A stretch of 64,000 nt of DNA from Rothia nasisuis (GCF_928381405.1 NZ_CAKMSB010000012.1:1-64000); one strand, 5' to 3'. Positions 35,798 through 45,945 are shown, counted from the first letter of the stretch. Notes: generated by a model not told the origin, from the sequence alone. Numbers and translations: made by a program.

Positions 35798-36968
35798 CTC
35801 CCCTCCCGTATACTTGAGCAATGCGGTTCCGATAGGCTTCTGACGAGTAGAGAGACTTCGCCTCGTCACAAGAAACTTTCGCTTTTTCAGCATAGACCTC
35901 TGGGGCGCTGAGAACATCAATCACAGCCTGTGTAAAAGAGTCAGCACTATTTGCCAGTTTTGATATCCAGCCTACTCGCGCTATGCCCTCAATTCCCGCG
36001 TTCGTAGAGACAACTGGGATGCCACGCAGAATAGCATCGAGGGTTTTGAACTTCACTCCGCTCCCTAACCTGATAGGGGCAACAACAAGAGCCGCTCGGG
36101 CGTAGAGAGGCTCCACGTCATCAACAAATCCCAAGAACTCAATCCGCGCGTCTGAGCCAAGAGCTACTAGGTCCGCCGAGGGGCTTTCTCCAGCGACCAG
36201 TAAACGTGCATGCGGTTTCTTTTTCCAGACGCCGGGCAAGATTTCACGAATAAACCATTCCACCGCCTCGTGGTTTTCCCACCGATACATGGTGCCCACA
36301 AAAAGTATGGTCGAGTCATCGGCCTGCCTCTGAGGCAGAGCCCGTGTTGTGTATACGGGAGGTAATATAACCTGGCATGATTCCCTGAAACCGGGCTCAA
36401 GAGCAAGCAGATGGAAATCTTTATCAGAGAGAGTGACCAGGGTGTCTAAGGATCTAGAATAAAAATTCTCAGAAGCACTGGCGGCGACGGCCAGGGCACG
36501 CCAGTACAGCGCTTTCACAGGGTTGCGCTCACTTCTGCCCCTCCGTTTAAACCTCTGCTCACTAATATCGTGAAAGGTGCCTATAACCTGCGCCTGTGGG
36601 TTCAGCCTTTTGATCCAAGGGGCAAGAAGTAGGTTAGAAGACCACTGTAAATCAACGATGCGTGCCTGTTGAAGAATAGACAGCGCCGCACTGTTAGCCT
36701 TGATTCCTTTGAGAAGCTGTCTATTGGGCGACCAACTATTATAGAGATTACGAATATGGGTAAAACGGGAATCAGAATTGACCCGAATAAAAATATGGTC
36801 AACGTCGTATGACTCTGCTTCTCCGTTAAGAGGCTGTGCAGAAAAAATGATGGGAGTGTGCCCCACCGCCTTGAGAGCAAAGTAAAGCTCGCGAATCAGC
36901 CGCTCACCTGCACTCGTAGGCTCTATTTTCGGCACACCGTTTGAAATAATGACAACAGAATACTTCAC
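35790..36968 (-). CDS. GT4 family glycosyltransferase
   Basis: This is a 392-residue GT-B enzyme. The N-terminal VVIISNGVPKIEPTSAGERL and the VIGTFHDISEQRFKRRG region form the acceptor side. The C-terminal STILFVGTMYRWENHEAVEWF, ARLLVAGESP, IEFLGFVDDVEPLY and RLGSGVKFKTLDAILRGIPVV resemble GT4 members with the GSG-x-K-x-K motif. The start is GTG at 36968, overlapping the stop of the upstream ABC exporter by one base (TAGTG). The pairing with that exporter suggests action on the same lipid-linked glycan. Confidence 0.85.
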   Translation of the reverse strand: MKYSVVIISNGVPKIEPTSAGERLIRELYFALKAVGHTPIIFSAQPLNGEAESYDVDHIFIRVNSDSRFTHIRNLYNSWSPNRQLLKGIKANSAALSILQQARIVDLQWSSNLLLAPWIKRLNPQAQVIGTFHDISEQRFKRRGRSERNPVKALYWRALAVAASASENFYSRSLDTLVTLSDKDFHLLALEPGFRESCQVILPPVYTTRALPQRQADDSTILFVGTMYRWENHEAVEWFIREILPGVWKKKPHARLLVAGESPSADLVALGSDARIEFLGFVDDVEPLYARAALVVAPIRLGSGVKFKTLDAILRGIPVVSTNAGIEGIARVGWISKLANSADSFTQAVIDVLSAPEVYAEKAKVSCDEAKSLYSSEAYRNRIAQVYGRGDE

Positions 36969-38788
36969 TAAAGCTTCCCCAAATTTACAAGCTCTTCAAA
37001 CTCTGGGACCTTACGTATCAGCTCCTCAAAGTTCCCCTGATCAATAATCTTACCGTTCTTCATGTAGTAGATAACATCTGCCTTCCTGATGGTTGAAAGG
37101 CGATGGGCCACCATAATAATTGTCATTTCACCAGACAAACGGTCAATTGTCTGAGTGATCTTATGTTCGGTCTTATTATCTAGAGCAGAGGTCGCCTCAT
37201 CAAGCACCAGCAGGCTGGGATTACGGTAGAGGGCGCGGGCGATACCTAGCCGCTGCCGTTGGCCCCCCGAAAGCCTGCTACCGTCCTGCCCCAAATCCTC
37301 ATCAATCCCCTGAGGCAGGGAAGACAAGAGATCCCCCAGCTCTGCATACTGTAGAGCCTGGTGCACCCTCTGCTCATCAATCTCACTTTCAGCAAGACCA
37401 AAAGCAACATTGAGCTTCAAAGAACCGGGTAAAACGTAGACGCTTTGAGGTACAACGCCCAGTTGTGACTGCCAGGACTTCAAATCATCATGGATAGAAT
37501 TCCCGCCGCACAAGACCCTGCCGGACGTTGGTTTCAACATACCCAACACGATATCTACCAACGTGGACTTACCCGAACCACTTGAGCCTACGAACGCGAC
37601 AGTACGGCGGGCCGGGATAGTGATGGATACCTTATCGAGCACCGACCTCTCATCAGGGCTGTACTTAAAAGTGACCCCCTGCACCTCAACGTCACCTTCG
37701 TAACGGGTACCCGAACTTGGTAGCTCAGAGTAGCTCTCCATGTTCTTAAAATAGGCGATCTCGCGATTGAGGGTAGTGACGCCGGAGGCACCCACCCGTA
37801 CAGCGTTGAGAGAGGCTATCGCTGAATTAACTGCGGGCATAACCCGTACTGCCGCCACCGTGAAAACACCCATGGTAGCAACAGCTTCGGCCTGATCTTT
37901 AGTTGAGAAGAGAAAAATTGCGAGGCCTGCAATGCTCACCACAAACACTATTTCCATGATGTTCTTAGGCAGTTCATTGATTACTCCCTGCTGCCGGCTT
38001 CCAACGGCACGCAGGGACGCTCCCTCAGCATATTTCTCAACAAACCTGTCGCCAACAGCAAAAAGCCGCATCTCTCTAAAGGCCTCAAGCGCCGGCATCG
38101 ATGCGAACCACGAGATATGGTCAGCCTTGAGAAATAGGTGGCTGATGTCTATCAGTTTGCGGCGCAGAAGCATGGGCAGAACATACCCCACACCGGCAAA
38201 GATACAAAAGGCGAACAACGCGATGACCGGCGAGATAAAGAGAGTCACCAGCACCATCATAATAATGGTCAGCACACTGGTCATGAAGCTAAGCCCACCA
38301 AAAATAGTTTGGCTGTACGCCTGCCCTACGGCACTCGCCAAGGTGGTGTGAATTTTCGATAAATCCTGTTTTTTGTGGTCAGCATAGGGAGCATCAAGGT
38401 ACGACCGGAGTAGCGTTGTTCTGGCACTTTTCTCCATCTCATTGATAAACCCAATCTGCCACCACCTAAACCCAAGGGTGAAAATGGCCTTCACAATAAA
38501 GGCAGCGATGACGGCACCAGCTATGTAAAGAATGAGCTGCTGGCGATCTTGCCTACCTAGGATATTCGATACAAAAGCCAAAATTCCTGTATCTGCGGGC
38601 TGACCTGAAGCAAGAAGCAGAAGCGGATAGGTGGCTAGAACCCCTGCGATTTCAAGCAAGGAAACAGCAAATGCGCCAATCACAGAAAAAATGAGTTTAG
38701 CTTTAACCGGAAAATCAACCAGATAAAACAGGTTACGAATATTAGCTAACATGACCCCTACGGTGCGTGATATTTGAGGCTTATTCAT
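36968..38788 (-). CDS. MsbA/PglK-like ABC exporter, candidate glycan flippase
   Basis: This 606-residue half-transporter has six predicted transmembrane segments (about residues 28-320) followed by an ATPase with Walker A GSSGSGKST, signature RLSGGQRQRLG, Walker B LLVLDEATSALD and the H-loop VAHRLST. The arrangement matches lipid or glycan exporters such as MsbA and PglK. With no Wzx gene in the window, it is the best candidate for flipping the lipid-linked repeat unit. The first codons (ATGAATAAGCCTC) are the arm of a palindromic element, and no ribosome-binding site precedes them. ATG 38752 is an alternative native start. Confidence 0.85.
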   Translation of the reverse strand: MNKPQISRTVGVMLANIRNLFYLVDFPVKAKLIFSVIGAFAVSLLEIAGVLATYPLLLLASGQPADTGILAFVSNILGRQDRQQLILYIAGAVIAAFIVKAIFTLGFRWWQIGFINEMEKSARTTLLRSYLDAPYADHKKQDLSKIHTTLASAVGQAYSQTIFGGLSFMTSVLTIIMMVLVTLFISPVIALFAFCIFAGVGYVLPMLLRRKLIDISHLFLKADHISWFASMPALEAFREMRLFAVGDRFVEKYAEGASLRAVGSRQQGVINELPKNIMEIVFVVSIAGLAIFLFSTKDQAEAVATMGVFTVAAVRVMPAVNSAIASLNAVRVGASGVTTLNREIAYFKNMESYSELPSSGTRYEGDVEVQGVTFKYSPDERSVLDKVSITIPARRTVAFVGSSGSGKSTLVDIVLGMLKPTSGRVLCGGNSIHDDLKSWQSQLGVVPQSVYVLPGSLKLNVAFGLAESEIDEQRVHQALQYAELGDLLSSLPQGIDEDLGQDGSRLSGGQRQRLGIARALYRNPSLLVLDEATSALDNKTEHKITQTIDRLSGEMTIIMVAHRLSTIRKADVIYYMKNGKIIDQGNFEELIRKVPEFEELVNLGKL

Positions 38789-38892
38789 CAGGGTTGAGGT
38801 GCCACTGGCTCACAGCAAAGTGACCAGCTCGGATAGAGTGCCCGGGTAAGAACCCCACAGCGCCCTGAAATTACCCCTTTGAAGTAAGACTC
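38776..38892. repeat. Palindromic intergenic element, degenerate copy 7
   Basis: GAGGCTTATTCATCAGGG at 38776-38793 matches the left arm of copy 9. ACCCCTTTGAAGTAAGACTC at 38873-38892 is a degraded right arm. The left arm, read on the minus strand, contains the predicted start codon of the ABC exporter gene. Confidence 0.55.
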
Positions 38893-38958
38893 ATAGACGA
38901 GTACCCCAACCATTCTACCCGCGTAGGCAGGGTACCCGGCTAGGTCTTCACCGCACAC

Positions 38959-39864
38959 CTACGAGATGTATACAACTGTGGGCCCCGATCCAGACACAAA
39001 GCTAACTGCAGCCTGCGACTCCGCCGCAGCGCTAGCCAGGGTTCCTGCTAGTTCAGGTAACAGAGTAACCGCAGGAGCAGCCAAATCGTTGCGTAGCAAA
39101 GAAGCAATCAGAGGCAGCCTGTCAGCTAGCGGCGCTCGCGAAGTAAGTGCCTCGCAAAGCTTGGGGGGAACCTCAAGTTCTGCGCTCGGGGCAGGGTAAC
39201 GGCCAGCAGCGCGGCCAGCGTCCAACTCTTTAAAAACTGCGGGGGTCGATAACCCTGCTACCGAGGGAATAAAGCCGAACTGCAATGGAGCCACTCCCTC
39301 TGGAACATCAATAGGGGTGAGCTTTTCCCCGGCACCGGTACCCACAGCCAGCCCACCCACCAGGGCAAAGGGAACGTCCGCACCCAGCGGAGCAGCAAGC
39401 TCCAGCAGCCGTTCAGCGCTGACGCTCTCGGCTACTAGCTGGGCTTGAAGCAGGTAGGAGTTCATAGCCTTCATAGCCGCAGCAGCGTCAGCTGATCCAC
39501 CCCCCATACCGCCAGCCACCGGCACAGCTTTTTCAATGTGAAGCTGCACGGCGACGTCCGCAGGGGCCAGACCCTGCTCAGCCAGTACCGCCTCCGCGCC
39601 GCGGTAAGCCAGATTGGTGGCATCGAGAGGCACCTCAGCCGGGTCGAAAGCTCCCACAGAGACCTGCTGAGCTACCGGAGAACCCGGGGCAACGCTCAGA
39701 GACTGGGCGATGCCGGGCTCACGAGCGGTGGTGATAGTCACGCGCTCCAGCACATCGGTAGCTGCATAGAGGGAGGCAACCTCATGGTAGCCGTCTGCGC
39801 GCAGTGGGCCCACCGCAAAGTAGAGGTTGACCTTACCCGGAGCGGTGGCAGATACGGTAGTCAT
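38959..39864 (-). CDS. ispE: 4-diphosphocytidyl-2-C-methyl-D-erythritol kinase
   Basis: IspE is the GHMP kinase of the MEP isoprenoid pathway. The 301-residue product has the N-terminal [21 protein letters not shown] substrate motif, the ATP-binding [17 protein letters not shown], and a C-terminal SGSGPTVV glycine loop. Length is normal. It is coupled to rsmA: its ATG overlaps the rsmA stop (ATGA), the common actinobacterial order rsmA-ispE. Confidence 0.96.
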   Translation of the reverse strand: MTTVSATAPGKVNLYFAVGPLRADGYHEVASLYAATDVLERVTITTAREPGIAQSLSVAPGSPVAQQVSVGAFDPAEVPLDATNLAYRGAEAVLAEQGLAPADVAVQLHIEKAVPVAGGMGGGSADAAAAMKAMNSYLLQAQLVAESVSAERLLELAAPLGADVPFALVGGLAVGTGAGEKLTPIDVPEGVAPLQFGFIPSVAGLSTPAVFKELDAGRAAGRYPAPSAELEVPPKLCEALTSRAPLADRLPLIASLLRNDLAAPAVTLLPELAGTLASAAAESQAAVSFVSGSGPTVVYIS

Positions 39865-40745
39865 AGCTCACCCCTCTGAGCGAGAGGTTCTACAGGCACG
39901 GTACGGGCAGCCTCAGCAATCTTGATGAAATCAAAAATATCGAGCTTCTCACCGCGTAGCTGCGGGTCAATACCGGCCGCCTCAAGCACGGTACCCGCGC
40001 GGGCAGCTGAACCGGCCCAGCCCGCGAGCGCGGCTCGTAGCGTCTTACGGCGCTGAGCGAAAGCAGCGTCAATCACGGTGAAAATTTCTTCGCGCGGTAG
40101 TTCTGAGAGTAGCTCTTCACGGCGGGTGAGTGCGACCAGGCCTGATCTAATTTTAGGAGCGGGCCAGAAAACGTTAGTTCCTATCACACCGGCCTTGTCT
40201 ACCTGAGCGAACCAGTTGGCCTTGACCGAGGGCACACCGTAGGTCTTGGAGCCGGGCTGGGCTGCCAGGCGGTCGGCAACCTCGTCCTGAACCATGACCA
40301 GGGCATGCCTGATGGAGGGAAAGGACGCGAACATGTGCAGGAGCACGGGCACGGCAACGTTATAGGGCAGGTTGGCAACCAGGGCGTGCGGGGTGCGGGG
40401 CAGCTCAGTGACTTTCATGGCATCTGAAAGCACCACGTCAATGCGGTCTTCTGAGCCGGGGCGCCAGGTGGCGATAGTGTGGGGTAGCTGCTCTGCCAGG
40501 GGTGGGTCAATCTCCACAGCAACCACATGGCGGGCTGCATCCAGAATACCCAGGGTGAGAGAGCCCAGGCCGGGGCCCACTTCAACCACAGTTTCATCGG
40601 GGTGAATGTTGGCAGTGGCAATAATACGGCGAATGGTGTTGGGGTCAATCACAAAATTCTGCCCCAGGGTCTTGGTGGGGCGTATACCGAGCTTTGCGGC
40701 CAGGTCACGGATTTCTTGAGGGCCAAGGAGTTGCTGTTCAGTCAC
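39861..40745 (-). CDS. rsmA: 16S rRNA (A1518/A1519) dimethyltransferase
   Basis: RsmA (KsgA) dimethylates two adenines near the 3' end of 16S rRNA. The 294-residue product has [18 protein letters not shown], the SAM-binding [11 protein letters not shown], the [13 protein letters not shown] catalytic motif and the FWPAPKIRS segment. The start is placed at GTG 40745 ([11 protein letters not shown]); ATG 40787 and longer frames add unconserved residues and would cross the divergent GT87 promoter region. ispE follows with a 4-base overlap. Confidence 0.94.
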   Translation of the reverse strand: MTEQQLLGPQEIRDLAAKLGIRPTKTLGQNFVIDPNTIRRIIATANIHPDETVVEVGPGLGSLTLGILDAARHVVAVEIDPPLAEQLPHTIATWRPGSEDRIDVVLSDAMKVTELPRTPHALVANLPYNVAVPVLLHMFASFPSIRHALVMVQDEVADRLAAQPGSKTYGVPSVKANWFAQVDKAGVIGTNVFWPAPKIRSGLVALTRREELLSELPREEIFTVIDAAFAQRRKTLRAALAGWAGSAARAGTVLEAAGIDPQLRGEKLDIFDFIKIAEAARTVPVEPLAQRGEL

Positions 40746-40850
40746 AGGCTCTAGCTTACCGGTTGAGCAGACGCACAGGTTATGCATCTGTTGTGCCTGC
40801 ACACCGGTAGAATCAGACTTCGTACCAACACCCCAAGCTTCAGGGAACCC

Positions 40851-42083
40851 ATGTCTACCGCACCTACCGCCACCACGCGTCCTGCCTTCGTAGCCCTCAC
40901 CCGGGCCTTGACCGGCAACGCCGCCCTGGCTGCTGCGGGCGCGCTCACCCTTATCAGCCTCTACCCCTTTCTCTGGGACGATAAGATGGTGCCCCGCGAA
41001 TTCTTCGATCTGCAGGTTTACTACGGTGGGGTGGAGCACTGGCTGGATACTGGGCAGCTCTACAACTGGGCTCTGCCGCCAGAAGAGATTTACGGCTTCA
41101 CCTACCCGCCTTTTGCCGCGCTTGTCTTTGCCCCCTTCGTCCTGCTCACGAGTGCTGAGACTGCCGGGCCGATATTTCTGGTACTCAATGTGGCAGCCCT
41201 GGTCACCCTGGTCTACCTATCCTGCCGTGGTATGGGTGTTACCGGTCGCCCGGCTCTGGCAGCGGGCCTCTGGCTCACTCCCCTGCTACTGACCTTCTTT
41301 CCCATTCGCTTCAACATGGAGCTCGGCCAGATTAACCTCTTTCTGGTGCTACTGATTCTCAGCGACGTCATCTACCTGAAGAACACCCGCTGGCACGGTG
41401 TGCTCATCGCTCTGACCGCCTGCATCAAGCTCACCCCCGCCATCTTTGGGCTATTCTTTCTAGCCACCCGGGACTGGAAGTCTCTGACCCGTTTTATCGG
41501 TACCGGGCTGGCATCTATTGTGCTCAGTTTCGCCGTCGACTTTGAGGTAGCCCGCGAGTATTTCACCCAGAAAATCTTTGAGTCCTCACGCATTGGCTCG
41601 GTGACCGGTGCTCTCAATTACAACCTGTTGGGCACGTGGTCCATGCTCTTCCCGGCCTGGCTCACCGGCCTACTGTTTACCCTCACCGCTCTCGCCGCGC
41701 TCGTGCTGGCCTACCGGGCGGTGCGCGTCCTTGCCCACCAGGACGCCGGTGGGGGCTACCTGGGGGCGGCCTCCTGCGTGGCGGTGCTGGGGCTGCTGCT
41801 CTCGCCTATCTCGTGGACCCATCACTGGGTCTGGTTCGTAACCCTTCTCATCTTTTCGGCCCTCTACGGCTGGAGGAGCGCCCGAGCCGAGTACCTGTTC
41901 CTGGCAGCGGCAGGTACCCTGATTTTCTCTCTGCCTTTTGCCGTCTGGTTTGGAGGGTACGACTGGGGTGGCAACGAATGGCCTGAGCTCCTGGCACTGC
42001 TACATGCCCTGCCGGTGGTATGGGCAGCTGCCTACCTCTGGTTTGGGGCCAAGAGGCACCCAGCTAGCCCCCTACCGGCCTAG
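40851..42083 (+). CDS. GT87 family membrane mannosyltransferase-like protein
   Basis: This 410-residue polytopic membrane protein is of the DUF2029/GT87 type, related to mycobacterial polyprenol-phosphate-mannose alpha-1,2-mannosyltransferases. About ten hydrophobic segments follow a short N-terminus. The first loop has [16 protein letters not shown] with an Asp, then [13 protein letters not shown] and [13 protein letters not shown], motifs typical of the family. The [12 protein letters not shown] segment near the C-terminus is also typical. It would act on a lipid-linked sugar at the outer membrane face, perhaps in lipomannan-like glycan synthesis. AGGGAA precedes ATG 40851. It is divergent from rsmA. 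Confidence 0.85.
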   Translation: MSTAPTATTRPAFVALTRALTGNAALAAAGALTLISLYPFLWDDKMVPREFFDLQVYYGGVEHWLDTGQLYNWALPPEEIYGFTYPPFAALVFAPFVLLTSAETAGPIFLVLNVAALVTLVYLSCRGMGVTGRPALAAGLWLTPLLLTFFPIRFNMELGQINLFLVLLILSDVIYLKNTRWHGVLIALTACIKLTPAIFGLFFLATRDWKSLTRFIGTGLASIVLSFAVDFEVAREYFTQKIFESSRIGSVTGALNYNLLGTWSMLFPAWLTGLLFTLTALAALVLAYRAVRVLAHQDAGGGYLGAASCVAVLGLLLSPISWTHHWVWFVTLLIFSALYGWRSARAEYLFLAAAGTLIFSLPFAVWFGGYDWGGNEWPELLALLHALPVVWAAAYLWFGAKRHPASPLPA

Positions 42084-42085
42084 CC

Positions 42086-43162
42086 CTAGAACCCCTCAAA
42101 CCCCCAAGAACCATACGCCGCAATCGAGTTAGCGCGAATATCGCGGCAAAGTTCCTCCAGGTCAGCATCTAGATAGTCAGCCATAAACCGTACTGTGTAG
42201 TTGGTCATATAGCTGGCGTTGGGGCGGCCACGGAAGGGGTGCGGGGTCAAAAAGGGCGCATCAGTTTCAGCCAGAATCAGGTTGCGGCGGGCTATTTTTA
42301 GGGAGTCCTGGATGCCCTTGGAATTCTTGAAGGTGACAGTACCTGCAAAGCTCATATACCAGCCGTGGTCATTGCAAATCTCGGCTAGGTCTTGGCCCCC
42401 AGAGTAGCAGTGGAAGACGACGGTTTCGGGGGCCCCCTCATCGAGCAGGATGCGAACCACATCAGAGTGGGCATCCCGGTCATGGATTTGCACCGCCTTA
42501 CCGTGTTTCTTAGCCATTCGGATATGGGCGCGGAAGGATTCCTCCTGGGCGCCCTTGCCCCCGTCCCCGGTGCGGAAGTAATCAAGGCCGGTCTCACCTA
42601 GGGCACGGACGCGCGGGTCGGCGGCCAGCGCGTCGATAGCTGCGAGAGCGGCACCCAGCTGGCCTGCCTCAGCCAGCTTGGGGGCCTCATTGGGGTGCAG
42701 GGCAACAGCTGCCAAAACACGTGAATCAGCATGCGCGGCCCGCACGGCGTAGAGGGAACTGGGAACATCACAGCCCACCTGCACAATAGCCCCAACGCCC
42801 AGAGCCTCACCGGTGTCGAGAGCATCGCGGGCTGTCACAGCAACCTCGCCGTCAAGCAAATCCATGTGGGTGTGATTATCCACAATCGCATAGGGCAGCG
42901 GGGCGGGAGCCGGCGGGAAGACCAGGTTGCGGCGGCGGCCGTCCTCGCCCTTTTCACCGCGGCGGCGGGTGCCCTCACCGCTGGGCTCCCCAGCAGTGTT
43001 ATAGCGGTCTGCCCGGTAAGCCGGAGGGGTTTCGCCCTCAACGGCGGGTTCGGGGGTCTGAAAGATGGTAGCGGTCTGCTCGGCTTCGGTTGGCAGGTAG
43101 GCAGCGAAGCGTTCGGCCAGTTCTGTGAGTTCAGCAGCGGTCAGGGTGTGATTGGTGCACAT
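42086..43162 (-). CDS. TatD family DNase/hydrolase with N-terminal extension
   Basis: TatD proteins are metal-dependent nucleases of the amidohydrolase fold. The catalytic domain begins at about residue 90 with AIVDNHTHMDLL (His97, His99), followed by ALGETGLDYFR, VQIHDRDAH, VFHCYSGG and LAETDAPFLTPHPFRGR. Usual length is about 260-300 residues, while this product has 358. The extra 90 N-terminal residues are rich in Glu, Ala and Arg and look disordered. It starts two bases after the rsmI stop, so the two are co-transcribed, as in many actinobacteria. Confidence 0.92.
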   Translation of the reverse strand: MCTNHTLTAAELTELAERFAAYLPTEAEQTATIFQTPEPAVEGETPPAYRADRYNTAGEPSGEGTRRRGEKGEDGRRRNLVFPPAPAPLPYAIVDNHTHMDLLDGEVAVTARDALDTGEALGVGAIVQVGCDVPSSLYAVRAAHADSRVLAAVALHPNEAPKLAEAGQLGAALAAIDALAADPRVRALGETGLDYFRTGDGGKGAQEESFRAHIRMAKKHGKAVQIHDRDAHSDVVRILLDEGAPETVVFHCYSGGQDLAEICNDHGWYMSFAGTVTFKNSKGIQDSLKIARRNLILAETDAPFLTPHPFRGRPNASYMTNYTVRFMADYLDADLEELCRDIRANSIAAYGSWGFEGF

Positions 43163-43164
43163 GG

Positions 43165-44061
43165 TCAGTTTTCTTTCTTGGTCTCAAGTACGGCCTGATA
43201 GAGGTCTCGTTTCGAGACACCGTGACTTTCAGCTACCCGGGCGCAGGCCTCCTTGAGGCGGAGTCCGCCTGCCACCAGCTCGAGGACGAGGTCAGTCAGG
43301 TTCTCTGCCTCTTGAGCCTCGGGCGCGGGAGCGCCCTCTACCACGATGGCGATTTCACCGCGCATCTGCTTGGACTCGGCCCAGCCAATGAGCTCCTCTA
43401 GGGTTCCCCGGGCAATTTCTTCGTGCATTTTTGTGAGCTCTCGGCAAACGGCTGCGCGGCGGGTCTCACCAAAAGTGACCGCAAAGTCATGCAGCGTTAC
43501 CGCCAGCCGGTGCGGGGATTCGTAGAAGACCATGGTGCGCTCTTCGGTAGCCAAAGCAGCCAGACGGCGGGTGCGGTCGCTCCCCTTACGGGCTAGAAAG
43601 CCTTCGAAGGCGAACCGGCCAGAGGGCAACCCTGAGACTGCGATGGCGGTAACGACGGCAGATGGGCCAGGCAGGGCGGTGACGGTCAGCCCAGCAGCGG
43701 CAACGGCAGCAGCAGCCAGGTAGCCGGGGTCTGAAACGGCGGGCATGCCGGCGTCCGTTAGGAGCAGAACGGTCTGACCGGCGGCAACGGCGTCGACAAT
43801 CTGCTGGGCGCGGGTGGTTTCGTTGTGGTCATGGTTGACCAGCACCCGGCCGCGCGTGGTTACACCCAGGCCTGCGGCGAGTTTGCGCAGGGTACGGGAG
43901 TCTTCAACCGCCAGGAGGTCCGCACTCGCCAGGGCCTCACGGAGGCGGGGGGAGGCGTCCGACAGGTTGCCGATGGGGGTGCCACCCAGTATCAGGGCGC
44001 CACCTGTAGCAGGCGCTGACATGTTCGACTCGGCCAGTGCGGCCAGTGGGGAGGTATCCAT
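43165..44061 (-). CDS. rsmI: 16S rRNA (cytidine1402-2'-O)-methyltransferase
   Basis: RsmI methylates C1402 in the decoding centre of 16S rRNA. The 298-residue product has the tetrapyrrole-methylase-fold motifs ILGGTPIGNLSDASPRL, LLAVEDSRTLRKL, LVNHDHNE, TDAGMPAVSDPG and FEGFLARKG-x-x-RTRRL. The first residues to the Met at 44022 are unconserved, so ATG 44022 is an alternative start. It is divergent from pmt and followed by tatD. Confidence 0.93.
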   Translation of the reverse strand: MDTSPLAALAESNMSAPATGGALILGGTPIGNLSDASPRLREALASADLLAVEDSRTLRKLAAGLGVTTRGRVLVNHDHNETTRAQQIVDAVAAGQTVLLLTDAGMPAVSDPGYLAAAAVAAAGLTVTALPGPSAVVTAIAVSGLPSGRFAFEGFLARKGSDRTRRLAALATEERTMVFYESPHRLAVTLHDFAVTFGETRRAAVCRELTKMHEEIARGTLEELIGWAESKQMRGEIAIVVEGAPAPEAQEAENLTDLVLELVAGGLRLKEACARVAESHGVSKRDLYQAVLETKKEN

Positions 44062-44141
44062 AGGTTTTAAGCCTACTAGAGAGCGGCTGCGCCCATGCCC
44101 AGCTCCCTACCACTTGGTACCGGCTACGTCTGGCACCTTAC

Positions 44142-45854
44142 ATGGAGACCTTGCATCTACCCCATAAGCCCACGCACCTGTGCGCCCTGCCGGGCAGACC
44201 CGGTAGCATAGCTAGGGTGACACCTAACCCAGCTTCTAAGCCCACCCGCCCCGCCAAGCCGAACACGGCCGTCCTAACGCTCGCAGAGTCCTTCACTGAG
44301 GCTGCGCTGCGCGCCCGCCTAGCAGTGACCCGAGCGCCCTTCCCCCGCCACGGCTGGATTGCCCCACTCCTCGTGCTACTCCTGGCCGGTCTTCTGCGTT
44401 TCGTCAACCTGGCGAACCCCAACGCTATCGTGTTTGACGAGACCTACTACGCCAAAGACGCCTATTCTCTGCTGCACTTCGGGTATGAGCGCAACTGGTC
44501 TGAGGACGCCAACGCCACCTTCGTCGCTGGCAACCCCTCGGGTATCCTAGAAACCCCCGGGTACGTGGTGCACCCACCGGTTGGCAAGTGGATGATTGCC
44601 TTCGGCATGGCTATCTTTGGTGACGACAACCCGCTGGGTTGGCGTTTTGCTGCGGCACTCACGGGGACGCTCTCCATCGGCTTGGTCATGCTGGCGGGCT
44701 GGCTACTGTTCCGCTCGGTCACGGTGGCGACCCTGGCCGGTCTGCTCCTGTCAATTGACGGCCTGCACCTTGTGCAGTCGCGCTTTGCTCTGCTCGATAT
44801 CTTCCTGATGTTCTGGCTCCTGGCAACCTTCGTGTCTCTGCTACTCGATAGGGTTCAGGCTCGGCGCCGCCTGGCTGCCCGTATAGCCGCCCACGCTCGT
44901 CACAACGGCGGTACCCCTCAAGATTCCTTCATGCTCTACGGCCCTATGCTCGGCTTCCGCTACTGGCGGCTTATTGCCGGCATCTGCGCGGGCCTGGCAG
45001 TGGGCGTGAAGTGGAATGCCCTTTTCTTCATCGCGGTGTTTGGGTTGATCACCGTGGCCTGGGACGCCAACGCCCGCCGTGTCGCGGGCATCCGCCGCTG
45101 GTACGTGGCCGGCTTTCTCCGCGACGGCGTGCTGGCCTTTCTCGCGCTGATTGGTACCGGCCTGCTCACCTACGTCATGACCTGGACCGGCTGGTTCCTT
45201 TCCGACTCCGCCTACGACCGCAACTGGGCCGCTGATCACCCCGGTGAGGGGGTGACCTGGCTACCTGAATCGTTGCGGTCCCTCTGGGAGTACCACCGCT
45301 CAGCCTATACGTTCCATTCTGGGCTGAGTTCACCCCACACCTATGAGTCACCGGCCTGGCAGTGGCTGCTTCTGGGCCGCCCCACCAGCTACTACTACGA
45401 GTCATCCGAGCTGGGGGTGAACGGCTGCCCGGTGGACTCGTGTTCTGAGGCCATATTGAATATTGGTAATCCGCTGATCTGGTGGTCTTTCATCATAGTG
45501 GCCGGCCTCTCGCTTCTGCTGGCGGTGCTACGCCGTGACTGGCGTTTTGCCGCCCTCTTTGCGGTGTTTGCGGTCGGCTACTTCCCCTGGTTTGCCTACC
45601 CAGAGCGCACCATGTTCTTCTTCTATGCGCTCTCCTTTGAGCCCTACCTGATTCTTATGCTGGCGGGTATACTGGGCCTGGCGCTGGGCCGCTCCGAAGA
45701 TTCGGTGCGGCGCAAGCGCCTCGGGCTGATTCTGGTGGGTGCCTTTGTGGTCTTCAGTTTGCTGGTTTCTATTTTCTACTGGCCCATTTGGACTGCCCAG
45801 ACTATCCCCTACGCCGACTGGCGTGCCCGCATGTGGTTTGACGCCTGGATCTAG
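44142..45854 (+). CDS. pmt: Protein O-mannosyltransferase (Pmt)
   Basis: This is a 570-residue GT39 membrane enzyme that transfers mannose from polyprenyl-phosphate mannose to secreted proteins. After a basic N-terminus it has the DE motif (Asp99-Glu100) in AIVFDETYYAKDAYSLL, about ten membrane segments, VVHPPVGKWMI in the first loop, and the WQWLLLGRPTSYYYE periplasmic region. Length and organisation fit actinobacterial Pmt. A GTG at 44217 would remove 25 poorly conserved residues. The gene is divergent from rsmI, a conserved arrangement, and ends at a strong terminator. Confidence 0.93.
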   Translation: METLHLPHKPTHLCALPGRPGSIARVTPNPASKPTRPAKPNTAVLTLAESFTEAALRARLAVTRAPFPRHGWIAPLLVLLLAGLLRFVNLANPNAIVFDETYYAKDAYSLLHFGYERNWSEDANATFVAGNPSGILETPGYVVHPPVGKWMIAFGMAIFGDDNPLGWRFAAALTGTLSIGLVMLAGWLLFRSVTVATLAGLLLSIDGLHLVQSRFALLDIFLMFWLLATFVSLLLDRVQARRRLAARIAAHARHNGGTPQDSFMLYGPMLGFRYWRLIAGICAGLAVGVKWNALFFIAVFGLITVAWDANARRVAGIRRWYVAGFLRDGVLAFLALIGTGLLTYVMTWTGWFLSDSAYDRNWAADHPGEGVTWLPESLRSLWEYHRSAYTFHSGLSSPHTYESPAWQWLLLGRPTSYYYESSELGVNGCPVDSCSEAILNIGNPLIWWSFIIVAGLSLLLAVLRRDWRFAALFAVFAVGYFPWFAYPERTMFFFYALSFEPYLILMLAGILGLALGRSEDSVRRKRLGLILVGAFVVFSLLVSIFYWPIWTAQTIPYADWRARMWFDAWI

Positions 45855-45872
45855 GCCCGCAGACACCACGCA

Positions 45873-45928
45873 CCTAGAGGTAGGGGGCCGGACGCGAACG
45901 TCCGGCCCCCTACCTCTAGGTCACCCTG
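45873..45928. terminator. Bidirectional terminator with a 22-bp perfect stem
   Basis: 45873-45894 and 45899-45920 pair perfectly over 22 bases around the tetraloop CGAA, which is UUCG on the minus-strand transcript. A T-run (CTGTTTTTT) follows on the plus strand. It separates the convergent genes pmt and the TIGR01906 gene and can stop both. Confidence 0.92.
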
Positions 45929-45945
45929 TTTTTTAGGATTTTTCT

